Positions 18,295-28,213 of a stretch of DNA of 64,000 nt are shown piece after piece. The notes under the pieces were generated by a model that did not search any database, was not told the DNA's origin, and saw nothing but the letters and a program-made list of their open reading frames with translations. Source of the DNA: CAZYVA01 sp964650695 (GTDB lineage: Bacteria; Bacillota; Clostridia; Lachnospirales; Lachnospiraceae); assembly GCA_964650695.1 (NCBI GenBank), contig CAZYVA010000002.1, forward strand, positions 1 through 64,000, read 5' to 3'. Position 1 is the first letter of the stretch; each line of letters starts with the position of its first letter. A program made the position numbers and the translations under genes.

Positions 18295-20061
18295 ATGAGT
18301 AAAGGTACGATAAAAAAAGTAGCAGGGCCGCTGGTTATCGCATCTGGGATGCGCGACGCCAATATGTCTGACGTTGTACGTGTCAGCAGCCGACGCCTGA
18401 TTGGGGAAATCATCGAGATGCACGGAGACGAGGCGTCCATCCAGGTGTATGAGGAGACATCCGGGTTAGCCCCCGGAGAGCCCGTGGAATCCATGGAGGT
18501 TCCGATGTCCGTAGAGCTTGGGCCAGGGCTGATTACCAGTATTTATGACGGCATCCAGCGCCCGCTTGACGATATTATGAAGGTTTCCGGGAACAACTTA
18601 AAACGAGGTGTTGAGGTCCCTTCCCTGAAAAGGGATAAAAAATGGGCGTTTGTCCCTGTAGCGAAGGCCGGTGATGAAGTTGGGCCAGGGGATATCCTGG
18701 GTACGGTACAGGAAACCATTGTTGTCCAGCAGAAGATCATGGTCCCCTACGGCGTGGAGGGAACGGTGAAAGAAATCCGGGCAGGCGAGTTTACCGTTGA
18801 GGATGTGGTAGCGGTGATTGCGACGGACGACGGTGACAAGGAACTTACCATGATGCAGAGGTGGCCGGTCCGGCGCGGGCGTCCGTATGTGAAGAAGCTG
18901 CCGCCGGAGATGCCGCTGATCACCGGCCAGCGGGTGATTGACACGTTCTTCCCTATTGCCAAGGGCGGCGTAGCAGCCGTACCAGGGCCGTTCGGGAGCG
19001 GCAAGACGGTCATCCAGCACCAGCTTGCAAAATGGGCGGAGGCCGACATCGTTGTCTATATTGGATGCGGTGAACGCGGCAATGAGATGACGGATGTTTT
19101 GAATGAGTTTCCGGAACTGAAGGATCCGAAGACCGGCCAGTCCTTGATGGAGCGGACTGTTTTGATCGCGAACACTTCGGATATGCCGGTTGCGGCCCGT
19201 GAGGCGTCGATCTATACCGGCATCACGATTGCGGAGTATTTCCGCGATATGGGTTACTCGGTGGCGTTGATGGCGGATTCCACTTCCCGCTGGGCGGAAG
19301 CCCTGCGAGAGATGTCCGGGCGTCTGGAAGAGATGCCGGGCGAGGAAGGTTATCCCGCCTACCTTGGTTCCCGTCTGGCGCAGTTCTACGAGAGGGCAGG
19401 ACATGTCGTCGCACTTGGGAAAGATGGAAGAAGCGGCGCGCTTTCAGTGATCGGCGCGGTTTCCCCTCCGGGCGGTGATATTTCCGAGCCAGTGTCCCAG
19501 GCAACCCTGCGTATTGTCAAGGTTTTCTGGGGGTTGGATTCTGCGTTGGCTTACCAGCGCCATTTCCCGGCCATCAACTGGCTTACCAGTTATTCCCTGT
19601 ATGTGGATAATATGAAGGGCTGGTTTAATAAAGAGGTTGCGCCAGACTGGATGGATGGCCGCCAGGAGATGATGACGATCCTGCAGGAAGAGGCAGAGTT
19701 GAATGAAATCGTCCAAATGGTAGGTATGGACGCGCTTTCCCCGGCTGACCGCCTGAAAATGGAAGCGGCCAGATCGATCCGTGAGGATTTCCTGCACCAG
19801 AATTCCTTCCATGAGGTCGATACGTACACATCCCTGAGAAAACAGTATCTCTTGATGAAGCTTGTCCTCGCGTTCTACAACCAATCTGTGGAAGCCTTGA
19901 ACAAGGGCGCGTCCATGAACAGCTTGATTAGCATGGCGGTCCGCGAGCGGATTGGGCGTTACAAATATACGCTTCAGGAAAATATCGAGGAAGAATATGA
20001 AAAGATCATGAATGAACTGGCCAGCGAAATCGCAGGTACATTCGGGAAGGAGGACTTCTAA
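18295..20061 (+). CDS. ntpA: V-type ATPase catalytic subunit A
   Basis: A 588-aa catalytic nucleotide-binding subunit. Walker A is GPFGSGKT near residue 232, preceded by the A-type insertion, and there is [20 protein letters not shown] with the catalytic site region and [22 protein letters not shown]. The length is standard. AAGGAGG lies 12 bases before the ATG. It is followed after 3 bases by ntpB. Confidence 0.97.
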   Translation: MSKGTIKKVAGPLVIASGMRDANMSDVVRVSSRRLIGEIIEMHGDEASIQVYEETSGLAPGEPVESMEVPMSVELGPGLITSIYDGIQRPLDDIMKVSGNNLKRGVEVPSLKRDKKWAFVPVAKAGDEVGPGDILGTVQETIVVQQKIMVPYGVEGTVKEIRAGEFTVEDVVAVIATDDGDKELTMMQRWPVRRGRPYVKKLPPEMPLITGQRVIDTFFPIAKGGVAAVPGPFGSGKTVIQHQLAKWAEADIVVYIGCGERGNEMTDVLNEFPELKDPKTGQSLMERTVLIANTSDMPVAAREASIYTGITIAEYFRDMGYSVALMADSTSRWAEALREMSGRLEEMPGEEGYPAYLGSRLAQFYERAGHVVALGKDGRSGALSVIGAVSPPGGDISEPVSQATLRIVKVFWGLDSALAYQRHFPAINWLTSYSLYVDNMKGWFNKEVAPDWMDGRQEMMTILQEEAELNEIVQMVGMDALSPADRLKMEAARSIREDFLHQNSFHEVDTYTSLRKQYLLMKLVLAFYNQSVEALNKGASMNSLISMAVRERIGRYKYTLQENIEEEYEKIMNELASEIAGTFGKEDF

Positions 20062-20064
20062 ATT

Positions 20065-21438
20065 ATGCCAAAAGAGTACAGAACCATACAGGAAGTTGCC
20101 GGACCTCTGATGCTGGTGCGCGGCGTGGAAAACGTATCTTACGATGAGCTCGGCGAGATAGAGCTTGCAAACGGCGAAAGACGCCGCTGTAAGGTACTGG
20201 AGATCAACGGCAGCGACGCGCTGGTACAGTTGTTTGAGAGTGCGACCGGTATCAACCTGAGCAACAGTAAAGTAAGGTTCCTTGGACGCAGCATGGAGCT
20301 GGGCGTGTCCGGCGATATGCTGGGACGTGTCTTTGACGGCCTGGGGCGTCCGATTGACGACGGGCCGGAGATCCTGCCGGAGGAAAGAAGGGACATCAAT
20401 GGGCTGCCGATGAACCCGGCGGCAAGGGCGTTCCCGGAGGAGTTTATCCAGACAGGCATTTCTGCGATTGACGGGTTGAATACGCTGGTCCGAGGGCAGA
20501 AGCTGCCGATTTTCTCAGCGTCCGGCCTGCCCCATGCGGACTTGGCGGCGCAGATCGCAAGACAGGCAAGGGTACGCGGCACGGACGAAAATTTTGCCGT
20601 TGTATTTGCCGCAATGGGCATTACCTTTGAGGAATCCAACTTTTTTGTAGAGTCTTTCAAGGAGACAGGGGCCATCGACCGGACGGTCATGTTTGTGAAC
20701 CTGGCGAACGACCCGGCGATCGAGCGTATCTCAACCCCGCGTATGGCATTGACAGCCGCGGAATACCTGGCATTTGAAAAGGGGATGCACGTGCTGGTCA
20801 TCCTGACGGATATTACCAATTACGCGGACGCGCTCCGCGAGGTATCCGCCGCGCGGAAGGAAGTGCCGGGACGCCGCGGATATCCGGGTTATATGTATAC
20901 CGACCTTGCCTCCCTGTATGAGCGGGCGGGCCGCCAGATTGGGAAGACCGGAAGCATCACGATGATCCCCATCCTGACCATGCCGGAGGATGACAAGACC
21001 CATCCAATCCCCGACCTTACCGGGTATATCACGGAAGGACAGGTCATTTTAAGCCGCGACCTGTACCGGAAGGGCATCCAGCCGCCGATCGACGTGCTGC
21101 CATCGCTTTCCCGTTTGAAAGATAAAGGGATTGGGGAAGGAAAGACAAGGGCGGACCATGCCAATACGATGAACCAGTTATTTGCGGCTTATTCCCGTGG
21201 CAAAGACGCGAAAGAACTCATGACGATCCTGGGAGAGGCGGCCCTGACGGAGATCGATCTTCTTTATGCGAAATTCGCGGACGAATTTGAAAAGAGATAT
21301 GTCTCCCAGGGATATGAGACGGATCGCTCCATCGAGGAAACGCTGGATATCGGGTGGGAGCTTCTGCGCATCCTGCCGAGGTCGGAGCTGAAACGTATTG
21401 ATGACAAGTTCCTGGACGAGTTCTACGATAAACAGTAA
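20065..21438 (+). CDS. ntpB: V-type ATPase regulatory subunit B
   Basis: A 457-aa non-catalytic nucleotide-binding subunit. Typical motifs are [59 protein letters not shown] in place of a full Walker A, and [20 protein letters not shown]. The start ATG 20065 has GGAGGA about 12 bases upstream. It sits between subunits A and D as usual. Confidence 0.97.
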   Translation: MPKEYRTIQEVAGPLMLVRGVENVSYDELGEIELANGERRRCKVLEINGSDALVQLFESATGINLSNSKVRFLGRSMELGVSGDMLGRVFDGLGRPIDDGPEILPEERRDINGLPMNPAARAFPEEFIQTGISAIDGLNTLVRGQKLPIFSASGLPHADLAAQIARQARVRGTDENFAVVFAAMGITFEESNFFVESFKETGAIDRTVMFVNLANDPAIERISTPRMALTAAEYLAFEKGMHVLVILTDITNYADALREVSAARKEVPGRRGYPGYMYTDLASLYERAGRQIGKTGSITMIPILTMPEDDKTHPIPDLTGYITEGQVILSRDLYRKGIQPPIDVLPSLSRLKDKGIGEGKTRADHANTMNQLFAAYSRGKDAKELMTILGEAALTEIDLLYAKFADEFEKRYVSQGYETDRSIEETLDIGWELLRILPRSELKRIDDKFLDEFYDKQ

Positions 21439-21449
21439 GGAGGTAGCCT

Positions 21450-22106
21450 ATGGCATCTACGCAGGTGACTCCAACCCGTATGGAGTTGACGAAGACGAAG
21501 AAGAAGCTGGTCACGGCGGTGAAGGGGCATAAGCTTCTGAAGGATAAGCGTGACGAGCTGATGCGCCAGTTCCTGGATTTGGTGAGGGTCAATATGGAGC
21601 TGAGAAAAAAGGTAGAAGCCGGGATCCGCTCCGCCAATAAGAATTTTGTCATCGCAAAAGCCGGTATGGACGAAGCAACGCTGAATACTGCATTGATGGC
21701 TCCGAAACAGGAAGTGAACCTTGAGATGGGGACGAAGAATGTCATGAGCGTCAATATCCCGGCGTATGAGGCGAAGACCCGCACCGCGGACGCGAATGAT
21801 ATTTATTCCTATGGATTTGCTTTCACATCCAGCGACCTGGACGGGGCCGTGAAATCCCTGGCGGATATCCTGCCGGATATGCTTGAGCTGGCGGAGACAG
21901 AAAAAGCATGCCAGCTTATGGCGGCTGAGATTGAAAAGACCCGACGCCGGGTAAACGCGCTGGAGCATGTGATTATCCCGGATTCCCAGGAAAAGATTAA
22001 ATATATCACGATGAAGCTGGACGAGAACGAGAGAAGTTCGCAGATCCGTTTGATGAAGGTGAAAGATATGATGCTGGAAGAAGCGCATCATTATAGTGAG
22101 AAATAA
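21450..22106 (+). CDS. ntpD: V-type ATPase subunit D
   Basis: A 218-aa central-shaft coiled coil. The family start PTRMELTKTKKKLVTAVKGHKLLKDKRDEL and the second helix EIEKTRRRVNALEHVIIPD are both present. AAGGAGG is 7 bases before the ATG. It is the last gene of the operon and is followed by a strong terminator. Confidence 0.96.
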   Translation: MASTQVTPTRMELTKTKKKLVTAVKGHKLLKDKRDELMRQFLDLVRVNMELRKKVEAGIRSANKNFVIAKAGMDEATLNTALMAPKQEVNLEMGTKNVMSVNIPAYEAKTRTADANDIYSYGFAFTSSDLDGAVKSLADILPDMLELAETEKACQLMAAEIEKTRRRVNALEHVIIPDSQEKIKYITMKLDENERSSQIRLMKVKDMMLEEAHHYSEK

Positions 22107-22122
22107 CGAAAGCGGATCATCC

Positions 22123-22165
22123 GATACCCCAATAGCCTGGGATGGGCTGTTGGGGTATCTGTATG
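22123..22165 (+). terminator. Terminator of the V-ATPase operon
   Basis: GATACCCCAATAGCC (22123-22137) pairs with GGCTGTTGGGGTATC (22145-22159), a 15-bp stem with one wobble, followed by TGTATGTTT. It lies 17 bases after ntpD. Confidence 0.85.
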
Positions 22166-22217
22166 TTTGAGGCCGGACATTTCATTGGGCCGCTTTATCG
22201 GCCTGTCATATGTGCTT

Positions 22218-22485
22218 TTTTATGTGCGTTACGCGTCGAACCGCAATCCACAGGCGTTACCTTGACAGCCAGCTCAGCCCAGGCGCCCTCACGGCACCCG
22301 GAAGGTTCCGCTTAGTGCTGCTTCGTTCCCGACCTGACACGGTTCACGGATTCCCGTCGCGTAAGACCCGGACATCAACGCCGCTTTTCAAGGGCAGCCC
22401 TGCAGATTGCAGCCCTTGGCGTAACATCACCCCTGCTATAGCGGATTGCAGGTACAAGGTACCGCTAACACCCCGGCTGCACAAA
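22218..22485 (-). ncRNA. ffs: Signal recognition particle RNA, large bacterial type
   Basis: On the minus strand the apical domain reads GTCAGGTC-GGGAAC-GAAGCAGC, which places the GGAA tetraloop on its conserved stem with the asymmetric loop; this is the binding site of the Ffh protein. The 5' part (GTTTGTGCAGCCGGGGTG, TAGCGGTACC) and the pairing of GCAATCC (5' side) with GGATTGC (3' side) fit the Alu-like domain of the roughly 265-nt Firmicutes form. The 5' end is set from the promoter at 22490-22518; the 3' end is approximate. Confidence 0.92.
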
Positions 22486-22489
22486 CCTT

Positions 22490-22518
22490 AATTTAACGCA
22501 TCCAATGGGAAATGTCAA
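22490..22518 (-). promoter_or_regulatory. Promoter of SRP RNA
   Basis: On the minus strand a perfect TTGACA is followed after 17 bases by TAAATT, placing the transcript start at about 22484, at the expected 5' end of the RNA. Confidence 0.75.
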
Positions 22519-22560
22519 TGAAAAAAGGATATTTTGGCGGTATTTTCCTGTGAATAATGG

Positions 22561-22617
22561 TGAATAGTTTAATTCTTTTTTTCATTTCATGAATAGTTTA
22601 ATTCTTTCATTTCATTG
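22561..22617. repeat. Tandem duplication of a 26-30 base A+T-rich unit
   Basis: TGAATAGTTTAATTCTTT followed by TTCATTTCAT occurs twice in a row, in the space between the divergent SRP RNA promoter and the permease promoter. The first copy has a longer T-run. Confidence 0.7.
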
Positions 22618-22643
22618 ACAATCAGAAACACGAATGTTATAAT
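22615..22643 (+). promoter_or_regulatory. Perfect consensus sigma-A promoter of the permease gene
   Basis: TTGACA, 17 bases, TATAAT: both boxes match consensus exactly. It lies about 90 bases before ATG 22735, leaving a roughly 85-base leader. Confidence 0.9.
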
Positions 22644-22734
22644 CAAAAAAAGTGATATGCAGGAGTTACAATCGGGGGTAGCCGATGCATATTCTGCAAC
22701 AAACAAATATTTTTACAATCTGGAGGGATGGATT

Positions 22735-23625
22735 ATGTTATTAGCGATTCAAATTTTACTTGGCGTCCTTTTTGCCGGCACCGGCATTGGCCTTGTCGTG
22801 GATCTTGCGAAGAACCGCATGGACGAAGTGAAGAAAGCGACCGGCAAGCAGTGGGGGTCCGCTTTTGCGGTAGGTATCATCGCGAACCTGCTTGACACGC
22901 TGGGGTGCGGTTCTTATGCCCCGTCGACTTTCATGTATAAGCTTTTCGGGCAGATTGATGATATCAATATCCCAGGCACATTGAATGTCGGCGATACGTT
23001 CCCGGTTATTTTTGAGGCTTTCATCTTCACGGCTTCCGTGGACTGCGACCCTGTATTTCTGTGGGTGATGTACATATGCGCGGCTATCGGTTCATTCGGG
23101 TTTGCGACCATCGTCACAAAGTGGCCGAGGAATAAGATCCGTTACGCGCTCGGCGCAGTCATGATCCCGCTCGCGTTGATTATGCTTTGTAAGAATTTAG
23201 GAGTTGGTCCTTTTGGAGAGATCGGTACGCTTAGCGGCCTGACCGGCTGGAAGCTGATTGTGGCGGCAGTGCTTAATATCGTATGGGGCGCGCTGATGGA
23301 TATTGGATTTGGCCTGTACGCACCGTGTATGGCTACGTGCCTGCTGCTTGGGGTTGACGCCGTTGTCTGCTTCCCGGTATTCATGGGTTCCTGCGCCTGC
23401 TTGATGCCGGCCTGCTCCATTGAGTTTATCAAGACGGGCAGATACGATGCGCCTCACACGATCGGCAATGCGATTGGCGGATTGATCGGTGTGTTCATCG
23501 CCTGGAAGGTTGTTACCAGCCTGCCAATGTTCTGGCTCATCAACCTGATCTGCGTCGTTCTTCTTTGGACTTCCTATACTTTGATCAGCGCGGCTAATAA
23601 AGATAAAAAAGCCGGAGTTGCTTAA
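22735..23625 (+). CDS. Integral membrane permease, TSUP (TauE/SafE)-like
   Basis: A 296-aa membrane protein with about eight hydrophobic segments. Two half-repeats seem present (residues 5-25 and 160-180), each with small-residue-rich helices; the motif NLLDTLGCGSYAPSTF and the later IGFGLYAPCMATCLLLGV look like an internal duplication (GYAPS/YAPCM). This resembles the sulfite/organosulfonate exporter superfamily TSUP, but the family's GGG motif is not exact, so substrate and class are uncertain. ATG 22735 follows GGAGGGATGGATT; the frame is open further upstream through the promoter, which is not translated. It lies among proline-utilisation genes. Confidence 0.7.
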   Translation: MLLAIQILLGVLFAGTGIGLVVDLAKNRMDEVKKATGKQWGSAFAVGIIANLLDTLGCGSYAPSTFMYKLFGQIDDINIPGTLNVGDTFPVIFEAFIFTASVDCDPVFLWVMYICAAIGSFGFATIVTKWPRNKIRYALGAVMIPLALIMLCKNLGVGPFGEIGTLSGLTGWKLIVAAVLNIVWGALMDIGFGLYAPCMATCLLLGVDAVVCFPVFMGSCACLMPACSIEFIKTGRYDAPHTIGNAIGGLIGVFIAWKVVTSLPMFWLINLICVVLLWTSYTLISAANKDKKAGVA

Positions 23626-23681
23626 GTGGGAAACCATATACTTGCGATTTCGTTATGATGCGTTCATGGGTGGCGTCCGCA

Positions 23682-23761
23682 AGGATGCCATCCATATATT
23701 ATGGTGTAGGTGTAGGATTCCCGGCGGTGCGGAGCGGGGGGCTCAGGATGCCATCCATATA
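23682..23761 (+). repeat. Short direct repeat, AGGATGCCATCCATATA twice
   Basis: The 17-base sequence at 23682-23698 recurs at 23745-23761. It contains the small palindrome GGATG-CC-ATCC-like core. It lies in the 224-base gap between the permease and the YcxB-like gene, where no gene is evident. Confidence 0.6.
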
Positions 23762-23849
23762 GCAGGGGCCGGGAAGCTTTTGCCCCTGATGATAATACGG
23801 GATCCCTGTGCTTTCAGGGAATTTACGGTTATGACAACGGAGATGCAAT

Positions 23850-24389
23850 ATGTTTATCAATGAATACGTGATGGATCGGAAGCGTTACGACAGATGGGCA
23901 ACCCCTAAATTCTGGAGGGTTCCTATTTTTTATGTATATTGCTTCGTCTTTCTCGCCGGGGCGTTCGGATGGATTTATTTCAGGGCTGTGGGCGCTGCCT
24001 TAAGATGGCAGTCTTTAGGGGCCTGTCTCACATTTGTCGCTGTATATCGTGGTATCTTTTTTAAATGGATGCATACGGACAAGACCTTCCGGGTCACACG
24101 CGCGCAGTACTTTGGCGGGAAAAACTGGACATGCCGGGTGATTGTGGGGGAACACAATATTTCCCTGTATATCAATGGGAAGCTGAATAATAAAGTCGAA
24201 TGGGGGCAGGTGATACGATTTGAGGAGGGAAAGACGTATTTCCGGCTGGCGACCGATGAATACCGGGAAGGCGTCATGCTTGATAAAGCCTCTTTCACAG
24301 AGGGCGATACGGACAGCTTCCGGCAATGGATGCGGGATAACCGCCCTGATATCGAGTATGGGCCTGTCGCCCCGATGTTTGATAATTAG
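23850..24389 (+). CDS. YcxB-like family membrane protein
   Basis: A 179-aa protein with two adjacent transmembrane helices (about residues 24-43 and 47-65) followed by a soluble PH-like domain (GEHNISLYINGKLNNKVEWG, IRFEEGKTYFRL, RQWMRDNRPDI). This is the layout of YcxB-like proteins, whose function is unknown. CGGAG lies 8 bases before ATG 23850. Confidence 0.7.
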   Translation: MFINEYVMDRKRYDRWATPKFWRVPIFYVYCFVFLAGAFGWIYFRAVGAALRWQSLGACLTFVAVYRGIFFKWMHTDKTFRVTRAQYFGGKNWTCRVIVGEHNISLYINGKLNNKVEWGQVIRFEEGKTYFRLATDEYREGVMLDKASFTEGDTDSFRQWMRDNRPDIEYGPVAPMFDN

Positions 24390-24495
24390 GACGGTGTTTG
24401 ATCATCAGGGAATTGCCGCGAAATAACGGATACATGTCCTGCGCAAGCGGCATCGTTGTTTCGTGATCATTTCCTGGTTTACAGATAGTAAAGAA

Positions 24496-24525
24496 AGCCC
24501 ACATGCCATGCGTGGCATGTGGGCT
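24496..24525. terminator. Bidirectional terminator between the YcxB-like gene and putP
   Basis: AGCCCACATGCC pairs with GGCATGTGGGCT (12 bp) around a 6-base loop. On the minus strand it is followed by TTCTTT, on the plus strand by ATGTTATTGTTTGTT. The flanking genes converge here. Confidence 0.8.
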
Positions 24526-24570
24526 ATGTTATTGTTTGTTATTGTTTGATCCAGCTTCAGCGCGGAAGCA

Positions 24571-26091
24571 TCAATCCGCATCCGCTGAGGTAGCTTTGTC
24601 GAAGATTTCAAGCGCCTTTTTATTCGGCTCATCCGTAAATCTTGCTACGAGAAACGCGACGATCATGCTTGCAATGAATCCCGGTACGATTTCGTACACA
24701 CCGGTAGAGGCGGTAAGCCCGGTCAAAAGCCATCCCAGGTCCACAACAAATCCTGTAACAACGCCCGCGATTGCCCCTTTGTAGTTGAATCTTCTCCAGA
24801 AAAGTGATAAAAGAATGGTTGGCCCAAAGGACGCGCCAAACGCACCCCACGCATTTTCCACCATATCCATAATCGCCTGGGCGCCGGAACCCTTGGAATT
24901 TGCGATAAAGAATGCAATGATGGAAAGTATAAGGACTAAAATACGTCCGACCATCAATGTCTCTTTTTCGGAAGCTTCCTTGCGGAAAAACGGCTTGTAT
25001 AAATCAGCGGTGAAGGAGCTTGACGCTACAAGCAATTGCGAATCGGCGGTTGAAATGGACGCCGCGATAATGGCCGCAAGTAACAGCCCGCAGATGAGCG
25101 GCGGGAAAAATTTACGTGCCATCACGATAAATACCAGCTTCTGGTTTCCAGCGGTAAGCAGCTCTTCACCAACGATCATCCTGCCGAAATACGCAACCAG
25201 TACCGCTGAAAGAAGTGAGATAACAACCCATACAATGGCCACAACAGAAGATTTCTTGATCATGGAGGGCTTCTCAATCGACATAAATCTTACCAGAATA
25301 TGAGGCATACCAAAATAACCAAGCCCCCAGCCAAGCCCGGTGATAATCTCCTGCCAGCTTGCGCTGAAAAGCCCGCCGCCGAAAGAGCATTGCACAACGG
25401 AGCCGGTTGCCGCATCTGTGTATTCATAGACCGTTTCAAGCAAATTCGGATTGATCAGGTCGTGGTGCCCGAAAAAGACCACCAGTGGAACGAGCATCAA
25501 GGCGAACATCATCAGCATCCCCTGGAAAAAGTCGGTCCAGCATACAGCCGCGAATCCACCGAAAAAGGTATATGCAACAATGATGAGCAAAAAGACAATC
25601 ATGGCAACGGTCGGTGAGATAGACGGGAATAAAAGTTCAAATACAGAAGTCCCGGCCACAAGGGCAGATGCTACATAAATGGTATAGGCAAATAAAAAAA
25701 TCAGCGCACATACAAGCTGAAGTGTCCGGGAGTCTGCCGCAAACCGGTTCGTCAGGTACTGCGGCAAGGTAATAGAATCATCGGCTGCTTTGGAGAATGT
25801 GCGAAGCCTCTTTGCGCATAAAATCCAGTTTGCCGCCGTGCCAAGCGCCAGCCCGATGCCGATCCACATCTGGCCAAAGCCAAATGCAAGGATCGAACCC
25901 GGAAGACCCATAAGCAGCCATGCTGACATATCGGAAGCCTGGGCGGAGAGAGCGGTCACCCATGGCCCCATGGTCCGTCCGCCAAGGAAAAAGTCTTCCG
26001 AATCCTTGTTCGACCCGTTGAAGTAGAATACCAGGGCTACGCCAAGCAGGATTACGAAATACGCTACAAAAGTAATAATTTCCCAGTTCAT
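24571..26091 (-). CDS. putP: Sodium/proline symporter, PutP family
   Basis: A 506-aa SSS-family transporter with about 13 hydrophobic segments, importing proline with Na+. Family landmarks are SEDFFLGGRTMGPWVTALSAQASDMSAW at the N-terminus, LPQYLTNRF, GGFAAVCWTDFFQG and ISTADSQLLVASSSFTADLY. The length is typical of PutP. AAGGAGG lies about 7 bases upstream of the ATG. Position next to the proline reductase locus supports proline as substrate; the Na+ coupling would fit the predicted Na+ V-ATPase. Confidence 0.93.
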   Translation of the reverse strand: MNWEIITFVAYFVILLGVALVFYFNGSNKDSEDFFLGGRTMGPWVTALSAQASDMSAWLLMGLPGSILAFGFGQMWIGIGLALGTAANWILCAKRLRTFSKAADDSITLPQYLTNRFAADSRTLQLVCALIFLFAYTIYVASALVAGTSVFELLFPSISPTVAMIVFLLIIVAYTFFGGFAAVCWTDFFQGMLMMFALMLVPLVVFFGHHDLINPNLLETVYEYTDAATGSVVQCSFGGGLFSASWQEIITGLGWGLGYFGMPHILVRFMSIEKPSMIKKSSVVAIVWVVISLLSAVLVAYFGRMIVGEELLTAGNQKLVFIVMARKFFPPLICGLLLAAIIAASISTADSQLLVASSSFTADLYKPFFRKEASEKETLMVGRILVLILSIIAFFIANSKGSGAQAIMDMVENAWGAFGASFGPTILLSLFWRRFNYKGAIAGVVTGFVVDLGWLLTGLTASTGVYEIVPGFIASMIVAFLVARFTDEPNKKALEIFDKATSADAD

Positions 26092-26216
26092 AAAGTTCCT
26101 CCTTTTCCTTTATATCATATTAAGCGGCGCCGGAGACATTTATGTAACGCAGAAAACAGATGATACCCGATGCCAGGGACGTCTATGCCTCCTCCAACGA
26201 TCCGCTTACAAGATTC

Positions 26217-26245
26217 ATAATAGAGCAATCGGATCTAAAAGTCAA
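26217..26245 (-). promoter_or_regulatory. Promoter of putP
   Basis: On the minus strand TTGACT, 17 bases, TATTAT. The mapped start would give a leader of about 120 bases. Confidence 0.7.
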
Positions 26246-26273
26246 TACAGAAATTAAAATATCTAATGGTATA

Positions 26274-26290
26274 CATTAAAAGTTTTAATG
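26274..26290. promoter_or_regulatory. Palindrome CATTAAAA-G-TTTTAATG, candidate operator
   Basis: A perfect 8-1-8 inverted repeat in the divergent gap between putP and the NSS transporter, about 30 bases upstream of the putP -35 box. A shared regulator binding site is a plausible reading. Confidence 0.45.
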
Positions 26291-26437
26291 TTTCGTGCTG
26301 AAAAACGTATTTGGGCAAAAATGCCGGAAGCCTGCCCTATCCGTGGAGGATGCGTATGACTTTGCACAGCGCGGTTTCTGCGGGATAAGAATAGTAACGT
26401 TGCTTATGGCTTCCATTACATTTCTTAATGTTTTTAT

Positions 26438-26465
26438 TGCTTATTTCTCCCCATTCGTTTATAAT
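26438..26465 (+). promoter_or_regulatory. Candidate promoter of the NSS transporter gene
   Basis: TTGCTT, 16 bases, TATAAT. It implies a leader of about 215 bases. In that leader TGCTATCCGGATGTG (26578-26592) can pair with CACATCGGATGGCA (26640-26653), a long imperfect hairpin. Confidence 0.55.
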
Positions 26466-26688
26466 AAAAGAGTAGCAGTGATCCACTTAGCGGTTATCCA
26501 CATTCTTGATAGAAAATCCTTTAATGGGGAGATTTCCATTTTCAGTGCGCCAACACATTTTTCTATATCATAACCTGCTATCCGGATGTGCCGTTGGTTT
26601 TCCGGCAGGACATGGCAGAGCATAGCCGCCATGCGCCGCCACATCGGATGGCATTGTGGATACCTAATGGGAAAGGAGCTGAGTGTTT

Positions 26689-28062
26689 ATGTCAAACAAA
26701 ACAAATGCAAATTCAACCGCGGAATGGGGATCACGCTTTGGGTACCTGATGGTAGCGGCCGGCGCGTCTGTGGGACTGGGCAATATCTGGAAGTTCCCAT
26801 ATCTTGCCTACAGGGGCGGCGGCGGCATTTTCATCGTCGTTTATCTGATTGTTGTTTTCCTGCTGGCACGCCCGATGGTTGAGATGGAGACCGCGATTGG
26901 GCGCCACGGCAAATCGGATACCGTTACCGTGTTTGAGAAAATCAACAAGAAATGGGGGTTTGTCGGCTGGATTGCCAATATCTGCACCCTGATGATCAAT
27001 GCTTATTACGTAGTCGTAGGCGGATGGGTGCTGCGTTATGCATGGCAGTTTATTACGAGCGGCGATTTCGGCGAGGACGCAAATGTATTCTACCAGAATT
27101 TCATCTCTGACCCGGTGCAGCCAATCATCTGGGATATGATTCTCCTCGTCTTCTGCACGGCGATGCTGATGGCCGGTTTGACCAATTATGTGGAGAAGCT
27201 GTCCAAGGTCATTCTCCCCGGATTGGCGGTACTGCTGGTCATCTGCGGCATCTACGCCTGCTTTTCCACAGAAGGCGCTGTAGAAGGGCTGAAATATTAT
27301 CTGGTACCGGATTTCAGTAATTTCACAGTCAAAGTGTTTGCGGACGCCGTCACGCAGGTGCTGTTCTCCGTCGGCATTGGCTGGGGGATCTTCACGACGC
27401 TGGGTGCAAATGTATCGAAGAGCCAGAATCTGAAAAGCGACGCAATCTTCATTAGCTGCGCGGATACTTTTGTTGCGATCCTTGCCGGGTTTGTCATTAT
27501 CCCTTCCGCTTTCGGCGCGGGGATCGACGTCCAGAAGGGACCGTCCCTTATCTTTGATGTCATGGCGAATATTTTCGGCAACCTGCCAGGCGGGCGACTG
27601 ATTGGTTCTCTGTTTTTCGTTGCTTTGATTTTCGCGGTCATTTCCTCGCTGTTCACTTTCATTGAGATTACGGTGCGGACGCTGGAGATCAAGATGAACC
27701 TCGGCAGGAAGAAAGCTACAGTCACTACCGCCGTTATTATTGGCGTGTTGAATATCCTTGTCTCCCTTGGTTTTGGGCCGATGAGCGATTTCAAGCTTCC
27801 GTGGCCATACGTAGGGCAGATTGACCATTACGGGCTGTATGACTGGTTCGACTGCTTTTCCGGGTATGTGCTTCTTCCCCTTGGCTGCCTTTTAGTCTGC
27901 ATCTTCGTGGTGAAGGTCTGGAAATGGGGGCCTTACGAGAAAGAGCTTACCGCTGATGGCAGGGATGGCAAGCTGACGGCATGGGATAAGGTCAGCGCGG
28001 TTGTCATTGTCCCATTATGCATGGTCATTGTCCTTCTGAATGTATTTGGGGTCATTAAATAA
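26689..28062 (+). CDS. Sodium-dependent transporter, NSS (SNF) family
   Basis: A 457-aa, roughly 11- to 12-helix Na+-coupled symporter for amino acids or related amines. The hallmark first helix GYLMVAAGASVGLGNIWKFP with the unwound GLGNIW core is present, followed by GGIFIVVYLI and GRHGKSDTV. The length is normal for bacterial NSS proteins with 11 helices. ATG 26689 is chosen because AAAGGAG is 11 bases upstream; GTG at 26683 is the alternative. Substrate is not predictable, but the neighbourhood points to amino-acid fermentation. Confidence 0.9.
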   Translation: MSNKTNANSTAEWGSRFGYLMVAAGASVGLGNIWKFPYLAYRGGGGIFIVVYLIVVFLLARPMVEMETAIGRHGKSDTVTVFEKINKKWGFVGWIANICTLMINAYYVVVGGWVLRYAWQFITSGDFGEDANVFYQNFISDPVQPIIWDMILLVFCTAMLMAGLTNYVEKLSKVILPGLAVLLVICGIYACFSTEGAVEGLKYYLVPDFSNFTVKVFADAVTQVLFSVGIGWGIFTTLGANVSKSQNLKSDAIFISCADTFVAILAGFVIIPSAFGAGIDVQKGPSLIFDVMANIFGNLPGGRLIGSLFFVALIFAVISSLFTFIEITVRTLEIKMNLGRKKATVTTAVIIGVLNILVSLGFGPMSDFKLPWPYVGQIDHYGLYDWFDCFSGYVLLPLGCLLVCIFVVKVWKWGPYEKELTADGRDGKLTAWDKVSAVVIVPLCMVIVLLNVFGVIK

Positions 28063-28159
28063 TGATGAGGCTTGCGGGAAGTGCGCAGCATGTAGCTGTG
28101 TAGCAAAAGCTGGTATCGTCAAATAACAGGATTTAGGATGATGTACATGGGGATATGGT

Positions 28160-28212
28160 AAAAAAGGAAATGCCGCTGTGTGGTTGGGACGACAGCGGCA
28201 TTTCCTTTTTCT
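28160..28212. terminator. Bidirectional terminator between the NSS gene and prdE
   Basis: AAAAAAGGAAATGCCGCTGT pairs with ACAGCGGCATTTCCTTTTT (about 20 bp) around an 11-base loop. Both strands have the required T-run. The flanking genes converge. Confidence 0.9.
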
Positions 28213-28213
28213 G

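Noticed and set aside
22210..22491. 93-codon plus-strand open frame
   Set aside because: It lies across the SRP RNA gene on the opposite strand and has no coding evidence.
23618..23863. 81-codon open frame after the permease gene
   Set aside because: It overlaps the permease end and the next gene's start, contains the short direct repeat, and shows no ribosome site or domain.
26295..26573. 92-codon open frame between putP and the NSS gene
   Set aside because: No ribosome site, A+T-rich composition unlike neighbours, and it covers the NSS promoter and leader.
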